Shown here piece after piece: positions 49,601 through 61,268 of a stretch of DNA of 64,000 nucleotides. Source of the DNA: Acorus gramineus (taxonomy: Eukaryota > Streptophyta > Magnoliopsida > Acorales > Acoraceae); the NCBI GenBank assembly GCA_030737835.1, contig JAUJYN010000033.1, forward strand, positions 1,588,291-1,652,290, given 5' to 3'. The translations under genes and the position numbers were made by a program. Below the pieces are notes generated by a model. That model saw only the letters and a list, made by a program, of their open reading frames with translations, had not been told where the DNA came from and did not search any database. Position 1 is the stretch's first letter. The number at the start of each line of letters is the position of its first letter.

Positions 49601-49735
49601 TTTGACATATTTTTGTCTTAAATTATCACACTATATATTTATATTTTAAAAAAAAAATTTAGTTGAAGTCCCTTATTTGCGCCCCCCCCCCCCCCCCCCC
49701 CCACTCCCTTGCTCTAATTCCTGGCTCTGCCCTTG
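46612..49735 (+). mobile_element. Decayed autonomous-type hAT element (TTF/DUF4371 group)
   Basis: The right end is CTGGCTCTGCCCTTG at 49735 and the left end TAGGGGCAAAACCC at 46612; outer bases match as an inverted repeat with two mismatches. The flanks TATATGAT (46604-46611) and TATATAAT (49736-49743) fit an 8-base duplication with one change. The interior encodes a hAT transposase on the plus strand. A run of 19 C occurs at 49684-49702 near the right end. Confidence 0.7.
47133..49525 (+). pseudogene. hAT transposase, TTF zinc finger and DUF4371 type, multiply broken
   Basis: It starts MSKMKTNDSFFKRN at 47133. The TTF-type zinc finger region is at about 47370-47660 (FQYSWFEKF, AFCLPCYVF, FHKWKK). 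The DUF4371 catalytic region spans about 47700-48480 (LRYCAFQAIAFRGH, QGYDGASNM, YYVHCFAHKLQLAL). The C-terminal dimerisation domain is at about 49260-49420 (LTLPVSTATTERSFSAMK, KTRLRNKM). Stops or frameshifts occur near 47329, 47662, 47960, 48130, 48570, 48822, 49242 and 49400, so it is not functional. Proteins of this group resemble ZMYM1-like host proteins, but the flanking termini show it is a transposon. Confidence 0.85.
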
Positions 49736-49743
49736 TATATAAT

Positions 49744-50581
49744 CATTGGAGGGGACAAAATATGAATGACTGGATTCGGGTTATCGGATTAATCCTCTCC
49801 ATTGCTCAACTGATTGGCTGATGAAGATCGTTGGCGCGTTAACCTTAAGCGTAGATGGACGGGCTGAGGGTGACCCACAGAAGGTCCTTCGATGTCCAAA
49901 TTAGTAAAAAAAAATTTACATATCTCAAATGGGAGATCTCCTACCCAATTTATAATAATAGCTATGCACCCCATGGATTGACAACTAGATTTGTCACTGA
50001 TCCCATGCGCTAGGCCCTAAAAAATAGTTTGACAATTGCGGCCTACACGAGATATTAAAATGGGACCTCATATTCAAAAAAAAAATTTCTTTTGTCATAA
50101 TTTTTCTTTATAATTCTACTTTTTTTATGATAAGATAAAAACATGTCCCAATAAAATATGAAAAGAATATAAAAAATAGAATTTCAAATAATCGATACAT
50201 AAAAATATCACATGATTTTCAAAATGTACTCTAAAAAACACACAAAAATAAGAAATGCATTTAATTAAAAATATGAAAATAACACAAATCCAATAAGATA
50301 ATCTTTTTAAAATCAAATACAAACAAAATAAAATTTCAAAAGAAAAGGAAAATTAAATAAATAACAAACAAAAGGATAAGCTTAAAATAAAAAAATTTAA
50401 ATGAAAGGAAAAAATCATATAATTTATGAAATAACTTTTTTCTTTTTGGGATCAAGGGCCCTCTGTATTTGGGGGCCGTAGGCGACCGCCTCGGTCGCCT
50501 ATGGCCAAGGCCGATCCTGACGTGTGTCATAGGGGTATGTTACGTGCGTGGATATTATAACAAGTCATTCTATTTAGTAGG
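49744..50581. other. AT-rich spacer with a GGCGACCG hairpin near its right end
   Basis: No gene is seen. AGGCGACCG at 50480-50488 pairs with CGGTCGCCT at 50492-50500 over a three-base loop. It is followed by GGCCAAGGCCGATCCTG; the reverse complement CAGGATCGGCC resembles a hAT-type terminus, so a decayed non-autonomous element may end near 50519. The left end was not identified. Confidence 0.4.
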
Positions 50582-51297
50582 TGTAGAGGTAAAAATATGC
50601 ACCATGTTATATAACGACACGTGTCAAGCCAAGACAGATATGGACCATCACATCTGGAGTCCGTAAGCCCAGATCCGAATCCAAGAAATCATTAGGACAC
50701 TCCCAAGTAGGTGTGACATGACTAGATTGAAGGTCTAGTTAGATAGTCTAGCACCTCGCGGGCGAATGTCACCCTGAGTAGATAAGGCACGATCGGATTA
50801 GAGGTCTGATCGGACGACCTTATACCTCGCTAACGATTAGATAAGACACAACCAGACAAAAGGTTTTGTCGGGCGATCTTTCATCTCGCAGATTCACACA
50901 CGAACAAGATAGTTGAACGATCAGGCCAAAGACCATGAGGAGAACTGATGGTTTCTACAAAGATCGCCCACTAGTGTTTAGTGGGGAGATCGTTATAACG
51001 GCCAAAGGGGAGTGGTAGCGGCAATCTAGCCAAGTGACCCTATAAAAAGAGAAGTAATCCAAAAGTTAAGGTATCCAACTTTTTTCCACACTCAAGCCAC
51101 CAAATTAGTGAGATTTGCCTTGAATTCCCTTACTGATACATCTCTTCGAAGGCCCTTTTGCTGGCACCACACCGGTGTCCCCCTGATTCCTTTTTTGAGT
51201 GCAGGGTCCATTGCTATGTGGATCCAGGTTCAAGAAGAAAGGCTCCGAAGGTCGATTGTTTAATTGGAGGGGAAAAAATCCTCTTCAGTTTAGTGCC
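50582..51297 (+). repeat. 5' LTR of the second Tat-like element
   Basis: It starts TGTAGAGGTAAAAAT, as does the element at 30673-43462 when read on its sense strand, and ends ATCCTCTTCA. The enhancer-like array is present in decayed form at about 50720-50900 (GGTCTGATCGGACGACCTTA, ACCTCGC). The next bases GTTTAGTGCCATTTGTGGGA are the primer binding site region (51298-51317). Confidence 0.8.
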
Positions 51298-51337
51298 ATT
51301 TGTGGGACACGAAACTAAAAGTCATTGTCCAACATGT

Positions 51338-53458
51338 TGTCGATGTGGATTTTGACTGGGGCGTCGTCAATCAGGGTTCTTTCGATCTTGGATCTAATTC
51401 GCACGCGGCGTACCGAATCACCGTTCGAAAGATAGTCCAAGTTTGCTCGACTGCTCATTAGGACTCAGTTGTGATCGCCACTTGCTTTTACTCAAAAGCA
51501 AGAAAATCAATTGATGGCCTTGTGGGGAAAAATTGTGAGTTCTCTTCTCAAGGATCATGGCCGGCCGTGCCTTGAGGTGATATGAAGTTCTGGGTAGTCC
51601 TATAGAAAACCCGAAGAGAGATGAAAACAAAAGAAAGGATTGAAAGAGTTAAGAATAAATAAGTTCAAGAGAAGTCACAGTTGGAATTTAAATGATGTAA
51701 ACTAAATTGGATAAAAAAAGAGTTCAAAAGGACAACAAGCCTTTTTGCTATCAATGAAGAAAGTTGTGATGGACAGTGAGTGAAAAGTTTAGGGAAATCA
51801 GACCAAGTGAAAACCCGACGGCTCTTGCAGGAGCCATCGCCCGTGAAAGAGGAAATTCTAAGCAGAAATTTGTTTGAAAAAGTGAAGATCTAGCCGAAAA
51901 CTAAATTTGTAAACCAAGGAGAAAAAAATTGAGAGAGATCTGATGGAAACTAACTTTCAAAACAGGGGATTACAAATCGACGGCTCCTGGAGGATCCGTC
52001 GAGCAGAAAAAAGAAAGAAATTGAGAAAATGGCTCACTTAAACAGATTGTTGATTAAAAAGAAAACAGTACACAGATCGGTGGCTCTGATGTCAGCCATC
52101 AATTTATAAGTTAGAAAGAGTATGAAACAGATCCAAACACAAGGAGTATTGATGCAACTAAACAAAGAAAAAGTGGTAAGAATAACAAGAAGTTACATAA
52201 ACAAATTAAAGAAAGCAAGGTACTCTGAGTAGAACTTGATTAAAACCACACCCAGATCGATGGCTCTGATGACAGCCGTCGATATGCAAGTTAAGAAAAG
52301 GAAAAGCAGTTTCAAAATCAACACGAGAATGTAAACACAAAGAACAAAACTGACAGATCCCGGTGGACCCGTTGCTAAAGAAACTTCAGAATTTTAAGAA
52401 AAGTAGACAAGTAGCAGTTATTTAGAGTAACTAGGCAGTAAATATGAAAGAAACGAGCAAAAATGGAAATAAACAATAATGAAAAAAGGCAAAAAAGATA
52501 AATAAAGCAAAAAAGTTAGTAGTCCTTGGCGTTCAAACTCAAAATTGATGGAGAGCCAAAATGGGAGTTCCAAATGGTCCCTAGACCAACTGACCGACGG
52601 CCTCAAGCAAGGCAGTCCATGAGGTGAATCTCATTTTCAAATGGAGAGTTTAGTTGAATAAGAAAGCTTCCACACACAATTATTCAAACCTAATTTTATA
52701 TCTGATCTTTAGTTGGCTTACAAGCGGGTGATTACAAAGCTTTAACAATGGTAGAAACCAAAGTCATTCATTTAAACTATTAGTAAAGAAAGAAAGGAAG
52801 AAAAGAGAAGAAGATGACTTTGGTTTAGCTAAGGAGATGAAAAGTCATGGTTTCTTCTTTACAATGCACTCTTTCTCTTTGGTTTCAGGTGGTGGGAAGG
52901 TTGGCTACGAATTCTAACAAGGTATGGGATCCTATTTTCTTATACTTGCTTCTTTCTTCCCCTCCAATGGCACCCTTTTATAGGCTTCTCAAGCCAATGG
53001 GCTTTAGACAACACATAGGGGGGCATCATTGCTCCTTTCCCGTCGATCAGAGGCTGGCAGAGGTGAAGGACAATGACTGCAGTCGAAAGGAGGAGGGCCA
53101 CTACGAGTTTCGTCAACTGTTTTGATCCAGACAGACCGACAGCTCTGACCAGTGCCGTCGGGAAGATTAGGGCATCTTTTTGCATGTGCCCAAATATGAC
53201 AGGTCTCATTGCATCCGTCCAGAACGTATCTGATAGCTCCTCCCCCATCCATCGCGTTGTGAGACTTATGCTTGGTTGGTTTTCTTTAGAGTTCCTTCTT
53301 TGAGACTTCTCTTCAACTCTTTGATTTCTTAGCCTATTGACCCATTTTTCATTCTTTTAATGCCTCCAAGGGGGGTTTTGGCCACAAACTTGTAGAGAAA
53401 AATGTTATCAGTGATATGCATTTTATTATCCTAACAGGTCAAAAATGGGGTATCTACA
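51338..53458 (-). mobile_element. Solo LTR of a TGTAGATACCCC-type family, TSD CATGT, with repeated palindromes
   Basis: Plus-strand ends are TGTCGATGTGG (51338) and GGGGTATCTACA (53458), and CATGT flanks both sides (51333-51337, 53459-53463). Read on the minus strand it starts TGTAGATACCCC, a common plant gypsy LTR start. A minus-strand TATA-type box CCTATAAAAGG lies at 52974-52984. It carries at least six 24-base imperfect palindromes with arms CGACGGCTC/GAGCCGTCG between 51816 and 53160. It has no coding region. The insertion duplicated the gag start codon of the host Tat-like element. Confidence 0.9.
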
Positions 53459-54024
53459 CATGTCTGATCCGAATGAAAGCGAAAACAACTTGGGGAGGGG
53501 GCAGAGCCAAGGTACCCTCCCGCTTTCCAAAGGTGTGGATGATTCACCTACAACCCTGGAAAGTCAAGCCCAGAATTTCAGGAGAATGATGGAGTCCATA
53601 CAGGAGAACCTCTTCGTTCGCCTCCAAGGATTGGTGTAGTAGATGCCTCGAAGGTTCGATGCAGCAGTTCTTCACGAACATGCATCAACAGTTGCAAATT
53701 TGGGAGAACATTTCGTTGCCAACTCCTGCGCAACATGATCCACAAGCACCGCATGTTTCTGCACCTAATTATGAGGGCAGCACTTCTTCTTCGAATAGAA
53801 GACAGCGGTCCGGTTGACGCTCCCGTTCAACCCAAGTTAGTCGACGGGAGTTAGTGGAGCAGGAGCACGGACGTTCTCCGCAAAGAGAACGGTCTGGCCG
53901 GCATGAGACTTCACACAAGCAACCTAGCTATGAGAGGTCTGCCATACGTGAGGTGTCACATAGGCACTGAGAAGAACCACAACTCCAGCAACATACCAAA
54001 GGAGTTGCTATGCAAGCTTGCCAC

Positions 54025-55328
54025 TGTAGATACCCCAATTTTGACCATCCAAAAATCAAAATTTTAGTTCAAGTGATACTTAGAAATAACCACAATTGGA
54101 CATCTAAAAGAAAATATCTTAAAAAGGAACAAAAGAAACTCTGGCCACAACAGTTAGAAAAATAAAAGACCAGAGAGGGGGCGGCTAGTTAATAGTGGTC
54201 GCCCCTCACTGGGCGGCTAGTTCCGCCCCTTAAACCGCCCCCACCGCTTCCTTTGGATGGGACATAAAGCAACATTTAATGTTGATGATTGCGGCGAATT
54301 GTTCCTTTTAGCCGCCCCATCTCAGTCGGTTCAACCTTAGTAACCGACCCAAGCCACCGCTTGTCAGATATGGGACGTTTGGCAGGTCATGATGGGGGCG
54401 GCTACTATAGAGTAACCGCCCCTCGCGGCTAGTTTCAACTAGCCGCCCCTCGCCTAGATACTGTCAGAGAACAAAGATCTAATGGGATGTTAAATCAAGC
54501 ACCTTATTATCCAGTTTGATCTATTATCCGATGAACATTCCCCTGCCCCTTTTTAACTATAAATAGAGGGGGGTCCAAAGCATTTCAAAACATAACCAAA
54601 AATACTTCCCAATTCACAACATCAATCAATTCCCAATCCATTCAAAAAAATCAATTCATTCCCCAAGCCACACTCATAAGCCCATACCCCCCCTGAAACC
54701 CTAGAGAGAAAGAGAGAAAGAAAACTCATTTCCCTACACAAATTCACTCTCCAAATCCACTCTCCAACACCCAGGTTAAACTTAGTTTAGCCCCTGCCAA
54801 ACCCTAACCCATCTCCTACCCAGGTTCTGCCCAAATTGAACTAGGCACCAGGCGGCTAACCCAAACCAGCAGTCCCCTTTTAGGCAACTATTTTCATTAG
54901 CTGACCCTTCACCTACACCCTAACTCCCAAACCTCCTTTATCAAGTTCCCGAAGTAGAAAAAGATTCCTGTTTTTCACTTCTGTGTGCGACATGCCCGTA
55001 TCTCAGTGTGGAGACCCCACAAACTCCCCCACGAAGGCAATCAAATCCACCCTCAACTTTTCCTGCTTTTAGAGAAAGCAGGTGGCGATCACAAACACAC
55101 CTGAATCCTCCTGACGAGCTGTCGGGCGCCTTAGCAAGGAACGAAAGACTCCCTTCTCCCTTTCGAGAGATGATCCGACAGAGCCTGCCAAGGCACGCCC
55201 CAGATCCGAATCCCCAAAGAACCACCACACACGCGGAAAGAAAGGCTCCCAAAGCAGCCAATATCTTTTTCGGAGGCCCGGCGCACTCCTGGGAAACCCC
55301 CCCTCCCCTCTGAAAAATGATACCGACA
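54025..55328 (+). mobile_element. Solo LTR of a second TGTAGATACCCC-type family, TSD GCCAC
   Basis: It starts TGTAGATACCCC (54025) and ends GATACCGACA (55328); GCCAC flanks both sides (54020-54024, 55329-55333). Length is 1304 bases. A TATA box TATAAATA is at 54558-54565, with a pyrimidine- and CA-rich leader after it. GGGCGGCTAG and related words with their complements recur at 54180-54440 (GGCGGCTAG, CTAGCCGCC). It has no coding capacity and is in the opposite orientation to the solo LTR at 51338. Confidence 0.9.
54558..54565 (+). promoter_or_regulatory. TATA box in solo LTR
   Basis: TATAAATA follows a GC-poor stretch about 530 bases into the LTR and precedes a short AG-rich run, as expected for a U3 promoter. 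A solo LTR with a promoter may still start transcripts into the neighbouring sequence. Confidence 0.55.
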
Positions 55329-56460
55329 GCCACGCCCTACGATCCGACGTATGGTGAGTTTCGGATTATGGGATGGTGGAACATGCTTTGCGCGGTTTCA
55401 CTTTCCCATTCTGCACCATGGTGTTTAGAAAACGACTTCCACTGAAGTTCGTTTAGCCAAAGTTCAAGCTCTACAACTATGACCATATTCTGGCGTTTTG
55501 GCATTTGATGGCACTGTATGAGCAGTATGATGGACTTATGTGCCGTCTCATCTCTTCCACCCTGGAAGGGGCAACACTTACTTGGTTCTATCTACTCCTG
55601 CCCACTACAATTCGTAATTTTGAGGAGCTTGACACCATGTTCGTCGAGCACTTCATTTGTAGCCGGTGGTGAAAGAAAGACGTAGGGGGATTTGATGAAG
55701 ATCCAGATGCAACAGGGCGAGACGTTTCGACAGTATGTTGATCGTTTTCGCCTCCTGAAGTTCGAGGTGAAGGATTGCAACGAAGACGCTACAATCATGG
55801 CATTCCAGAACGAATTGCTGGCTGGGAACGGTCTAAAGGAGTCGCTTATCAAGCAAACTCCTTCTGACCTGCATGACCTGATAGGGCGTGCTGATAAGTA
55901 TGCCAAAGTGAAGGAGGAGTCTAGACTCCTCAAGCAGACGGTGGCCATGGCTTGTTCTTCACTGACAGCGGTTGCCACCACCCCAGCGACAAAACGCCCA
56001 TCCGATTAAAGACAAGAGGCCAGGGGCCTCAACCAACGAAGTACGTGAGGGACAGGGGACATTCTTCAAGATCCCACTGTCTCAGATACTGTCCAAAATC
56101 CAGGGGCAGCAATGGTTCAGGTGGCCTAAACCTATGAAGAGTGATGAGTAGAAACAGAATCAGACTCTTCAGTGCGACTATCACAAGAGCGTGGGGCATA
56201 CCACTGATAGATGCTGGACCTTCAGGGGTTTTCTGGAGGGGCATGTTGCAAAGGGAACCAAAAGGAATACGTCCCCACCGAGAAAGTCCAGGTTGCAAAC
56301 GAGCAGCATGTGATGAATGTTAACCCCAACACTTCGGCAAGGGTCATCGATGTCATCTTCGGAGGTGAACCGCACTTCGTCAAGCCGAAGATAGTTCGCA
56401 AAGATTCAAAGAAGATGCAAATCGACCAGGAACCAAAATTGGTCAGGAAGAAGGCAAGAA

Positions 56461-59411
56461 GTGACGACAAAGGAGTCATCACTTTTTCAGACGTCGACCT
56501 GGAAGGAGTCTAGGCACTCAGACGCGTTGGTAAGCACTCTACGCATCTCAAATTTCAACATTAAGAGGATTCTAGTCGATACGGGTAGTTCGACTAACAT
56601 CCTCTTCATGCAACCCTTCCTCCGAATGGGGCTGAAGACAACCGACCTCACCTCGACCAACGATCCTCTAGTCGCTTTTAACGGAGTGCGAGTGGTCCCA
56701 GCTAGATGCATCATGTTGTCGGTTCGAGCTGACAACCAGACTGCCATGACAGAATTCACCATCATGGATCTACCATCGCCGTACAACGCCATCATTGTGT
56801 GTACATGGCTAGCGGAAATGAAGGTGATCCTATCAACCTATCATCAACGTCTCCGTTTCCCCACAGCCGAGGGGATAATGGAGATTTGAGGTGATCAGGT
56901 AGCTGCGAGGCGATGCTACATGGTGGCGTTGGCAGGGAGGTCGACCGTGCCTGAAGAGCTACTTCAGGAGGGAGAAATCCGTCTTAAGAGGTAACAATTA
57001 CGGCAGGACTGGGTCAAGCTGATGAAAACTGACCCAGTTCCGAAGTCAGGGTTCTGGAGGACCTTGAACAAGTCCCTATAGACCCTCTTGACCCCGAGAA
57101 GTTCTTTCTTGTCCGGAGTTTATTATCCTTTGAGGAATGGAAAGCGATCATTGACCTCCTTGTCAAGAAGAAGGATGTTTTCGCCTGGAGACCATAAGAC
57201 ATGCCTGGGATCGACCCTGAAGTGGCCAGTCACCGGCTGCTCATCTCACCCACGGTTCGTCCAGTTTGTCAAAAGCAACGACGAAGGGCCCCCGTACATG
57301 CAAAAGCCGTGCGAGACGAGGTGAATAAACATTTGGCAGTCGGGTTCATTCGCGAAGTGTGTTATCCCGATTGGTTGGCCAACATGGTAGTGGTTCCCAA
57401 AAAGAATAAGAACTTCATCAACTTGAACAGCACTTGCCCTAAGGATAGCTTCCCACTTCTGAAGATCGATCAACTGGTGGACTCTTCATTGGGTAATGAG
57501 CTAATGAGCTTGATGGATACCTATTCAGGTTATCATCAAATCCTGATGTACGAGCCCGACCAGGAGAAGACGGCTTTCATAACCCCTACCGGCATTTACT
57601 GCTACAAGGTAATGTCGTTCGGGTTGAAGAATGCCAGGCCCACTTATCAAAAGTTGGTGACCAAAGTCTTCCAACATCAGATCGGCAAAACCGTGGAGGT
57701 CTACATCAACGACATGATAGTCAAAAGCGTACATCAAAATGACCATCTGTCACGCTTGGAGGAAGTCTTCGCTGTGTTATGAAAGTACCGCCTCAAATTG
57801 AATGCAACTAAGTGTTCCTTTGGGGTCACCTTAGGCAAGTTTTTGGGGTATTTAACGACGCAACAAGGAATTGAAGCAAATCCCGATCAGATCAAGGCGA
57901 TTATGAAGATGGAGCCTCCGCAAACCAATAAAGAGGTGTAGAGGCTAACCGGAAGATTGACCGCTCTCTATCGGTTCATCTCCAAAGCCACTGATCGCTG
58001 TCAATCATTCTTCCTACTGTTACGGAAGGCATAGAAGTTTGAGTGGACACCAGAATGTCAGAAGGCGTTTGAGAAAATCAAGAAGTACCTCAGCACGCCT
58101 CCCCTCTTGGTATGCCCCTCACCTGGTGATATCCTGCTTCTTTACATTGCAGCTTCCGAGCATGCTGTCAGTTCAGCACTGCTGAAGGATATGGGCCGAG
58201 GGTAGAGGTTGTTTTATTATGCAAGTAAAGCACTGAACGGGGCAGAAACCAGGTATTCTCGCATCGAAAAACTCATGTTTGCCTTGCTCGTTTCTGCCTG
58301 AAAGTTGTGCTATTACTTTCAAGCCCACTTGATCCATGTCATCACCGACTCGCCTCTCAAAGCACGATTACTGAAATGGGGCAGTGGAATTGTCAGCCTT
58401 TGACATCCACTATCAGCCCAAGAATGCAATCAAGGGGCAGGTCATAGCCGACATCATTGCCAACCTCACACCAGCAGAACAACAGATTTGCACTGTTTCT
58501 TATCTCAGGCCGATTTCTTGGACACTCTATGTTGATGGGGTGTCCAATCAAAAAGGGTCGGGAGTGGGGGCTGATCTTACAAAGCGAAGATGGATTTCTA
58601 TTCGAACATGCGAATAAGCTCAGGTTCAAGGACTCTAACAATGAAGCTGAGTACAAGGCCTCGATCGCGGGATTGGAATTTGCAGTTGATCTAGCTGTCA
58701 GGAAGCTTATGATCTTCGGCGACTCTTAGCTCGTGGTGTGTCAGAGCATTGGAGAGTATCAAACCAAAGACGAGTGCATGGACGCATATCAGAGCTATGC
58801 ACGTATTCTGCTCACACAATTTGACAATTGGGAAATCCATTCAATCGATCACTAGCAGAATACTCAAGCTGACGCCCTAGCGAATCTAGCTAGCACGCTG
58901 GAAGGAGAGCCATCTCGAGAAATCCAGGTCAAATTTGTAGAGGAACCAAGTATCGATTGCTTCGAACAGATCATGGCGATTTCTTGGGACCCCAAGAAGC
59001 GACGTGGATAGATCTCATTCTGTCCTACCTCAAGAATGAAGTTCGGCCACAAGACAAAGAAGAAGCCAGAAAAATCAAGAATCGAGCAACTCAATTCTAG
59101 ATTTCTAATCGGGGCACTTTATACATGCAAAGCTTTAACTGCCCATGCCTACGATGTGTTACCCTCGAGGAAGCTAAAGAGGTACTCGAGGAGATGCATT
59201 CCGAGATATGCGATAGTCACACAGCCTCGAGGTTATTGGCCTGCCAGGTATTAAAGGTTGAATATTTCTGGCCAACTCATGCCAAGGATTCTCTCGATCT
59301 GGTAAGGAAGTGTGACAAGTGACAGCGACTCTTTCCACTGATCCATAGACCCGCCAGGGACTTGAATTCTCTTCACAATACTTGGCCATTCGCTCAATGG
59401 GGGTTCGATAT
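56461..59411 (+). pseudogene. pol of the second Tat-like element, truncated in integrase
   Basis: Protease with VDTGSS is at 56575-56592. RT is at 57201-57782; six codons including the VDF motif are deleted near 57410, and the active site reads YIND instead of YIDD at 57702-57713, which removes a catalytic Asp. First RNase H region is about 57790-58380, second RNase H about 58500-58900 with YVDG, NNEAEYKA and FGDS. The integrase zinc domain is at about 59180-59340 (CDSHTASR) and the sequence stops at WPFAQWGFDI where the LTR at 59412 begins. Numerous stops are present, many at expected Gln codons. Confidence 0.87.
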
Positions 59412-61268
59412 TGTCACGCCCCAGGGCGGCCGTCCCCGATACGTGGCAAATATATATAATATCAACAATCTATACAGGAGATCAATAAAATACTCTAAAC
59501 AACATCGACAAATGACAACACAGACAGTAATGTAGCTGACATAATATATACAAATAGCGGAAGCTTAAAAGACTGAGTCCGTAATTCAAGGACGCATTAC
59601 AGACCCGAATACATAATCAACTGTCTTGTGAGAGCCAATATACACAATGACATCCAAATACAAGTATGTGCCCAAGCACGGATAACAATACATACAATAA
59701 AAAAGGGGATGCTGATGGCCTCTCACTCGCAGAACGTGACGCTGCTCCGCTACTGCTGTGGTGCCTCGGGGAGCTCCTCCTTCAGATCCGACTCAGATAT
59801 AACTGGAAGAAAAGAGTATGCGAGGGGTGAGCCACACGCTCAGTGAATAGCACAACCCATGCATCACAATTCATATTAACCTTATATAATTTATAATCCC
59901 TAACACGGGAGCAACTACACATTCTAGTGGGTCATTTCATCGCCAACCCACCTCCCCCCTCACCCTCACCCTTTACGGGGGGTGACATGGGCCTCTTGGG
60001 GCATACTAGACCGCTCTCCACCCCTGGTTCACCCGGTAGCCTATCCCATACTCTGTAGCCTCCACCTGGTATACTCCCACTATCAGTACTGTCCGACGCA
60101 TCGGAGGTACCTATGGACGGGAGCCCTCTGTCAGGTCAGCTTTCCAACGCCGGGGAGTCCCTACATCGGATCCAACCAAAAGGAGAAGACAGCCTACTCA
60201 CACGGATACGATCCTCTTGGATCCGTCGACACCGATTTGTAACGCTAATAATGTCATGAATTCTCAAGAATTCCTCCAGAGCGCATAACTAAGATGCGGG
60301 GAGACATATATTATAACAACAAGGTTATAATATTCTCTAAGGCATGCTTATAACTATATGCTCACATTTTGATTTTATTAGATTAAACTAGAAGGGAACA
60401 TACATAGTTCGGGGCTTTCCAATTAAGGGACATGGTGTCTAGACATGCATAGGCCGCTATACATGATATAAGGGTGCATATCCCTAGCATACAAAGTCTA
60501 CGGTGGCATGAATACAACATATTAATCATGCATAGCATAGTTTTACATTTATTACAAGTTAATACACAATTATGGTGCCCCAGGGGAGGGCAATGCACGC
60601 CTACATGCATCGAACGCCTCCCTACTAGGTTGGATTGTCCCACTCACCGAAACCCGAGTCGTTGCGTGACCGTCCGCCAAGATCTGCAAGACATGGGCAT
60701 TCAATATGGTGAGTAAACTACACAAATACATAAGAAATTTACTAGAAATACCCAACACTCGGACAAGCATGCATACGGACCCGCACGCATGCGAGCACGC
60801 GCGTACGCACGCGAGTCCGAATGCCCCGACACCCTCCCGAACCCTCGGGCAGCCATACGCATGGCCCCCTGCACGCGCACGCATGAATGTGCATGCCCGC
60901 ACGCGCCCCTGCGCCCCTGGCGCATTGCCGCGCCCCTGCCTGCGTGCCCACGCGCACCGCGCGCCCAGCCAGCGTGTACCCGCGCGCCCGCGCAGCACCC
61001 CGCACGCACGCTCGCGCGCTCGCCAACGCGCCCGACTACGCGCGCCAGTGCCTGCCTGCGCGCGCAGACGCGCGCGCACGCGCGCGGATGACTCCGCACG
61101 CGCGCCCGAGCCCCTTCCACCCCCTCCTCAGCCCTCCCACACCCCCCCAACACCCTTTCATAACATGCATAACCATTTACACACCCTAATCAACCATCTA
61201 AGCAAGCTAAGGAGGAGGAAGACTTACCCAAAGAGAGGAAGAACAAGGGAGGAAGCTCGGGTGCCCTT
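59412..61268 (-). repeat. LTR of the TGTCACGCCCC family, interrupted at 61269
   Basis: It starts TGTCACGCCCC at 59412 directly after GATAT, the likely left target duplication. It closely matches the solo LTR at 19681, including the CGATACGTGG variant near the start, the CCCTCACCC stretch at 59950 and the GC-rich block at 60770-61110. At GTGCCCTT (61261-61268) another LTR of the same family is inserted; the remainder is beyond the window. Confidence 0.92.

Larger units (their letters stand above)
53459..56260 (+). pseudogene. gag of the second Tat-like element, interrupted by a solo LTR
   Basis: It begins ATGTCTGATCC (53460-53470, MSDPNESENN), matching the gag start of the other Tat element. 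The N-terminal part runs to 54024 with stops and frame changes, then a solo LTR occupies 54025-55328. The capsid-like part resumes at 55334, with LEGATLTWF near 55565, KIQMQQGET and YVDRFRLLKFEV at 55692-55780, and a zinc-knuckle-like CDYHKS-GHTTDRC near 56170-56215. Confidence 0.75.
50582..59411 (+). mobile_element. Second Tat-lineage Ty3/gypsy element, plus strand, truncated by a later LTR
   Basis: A 5' LTR (50582-51297) is followed by a primer binding site, gag and pol on the plus strand, in the opposite direction to the element at 30673-43462 but with closely similar proteins. Two solo LTRs of other families sit inside (51338-53458 and 54025-55328). Integrase is cut at 59412 by an LTR of the TGTCACGCCCC family; the rest of the element, if present, lies beyond the window. 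Many stops and a mutated RT active site show it is dead. Confidence 0.9.

Noticed and set aside
49684-49702. Run of 19 C as a possible functional tract or assembly gap
   Set aside because: It lies near the end of a decayed hAT and is most likely a slippage-prone homopolymer; its exact length should not be trusted.
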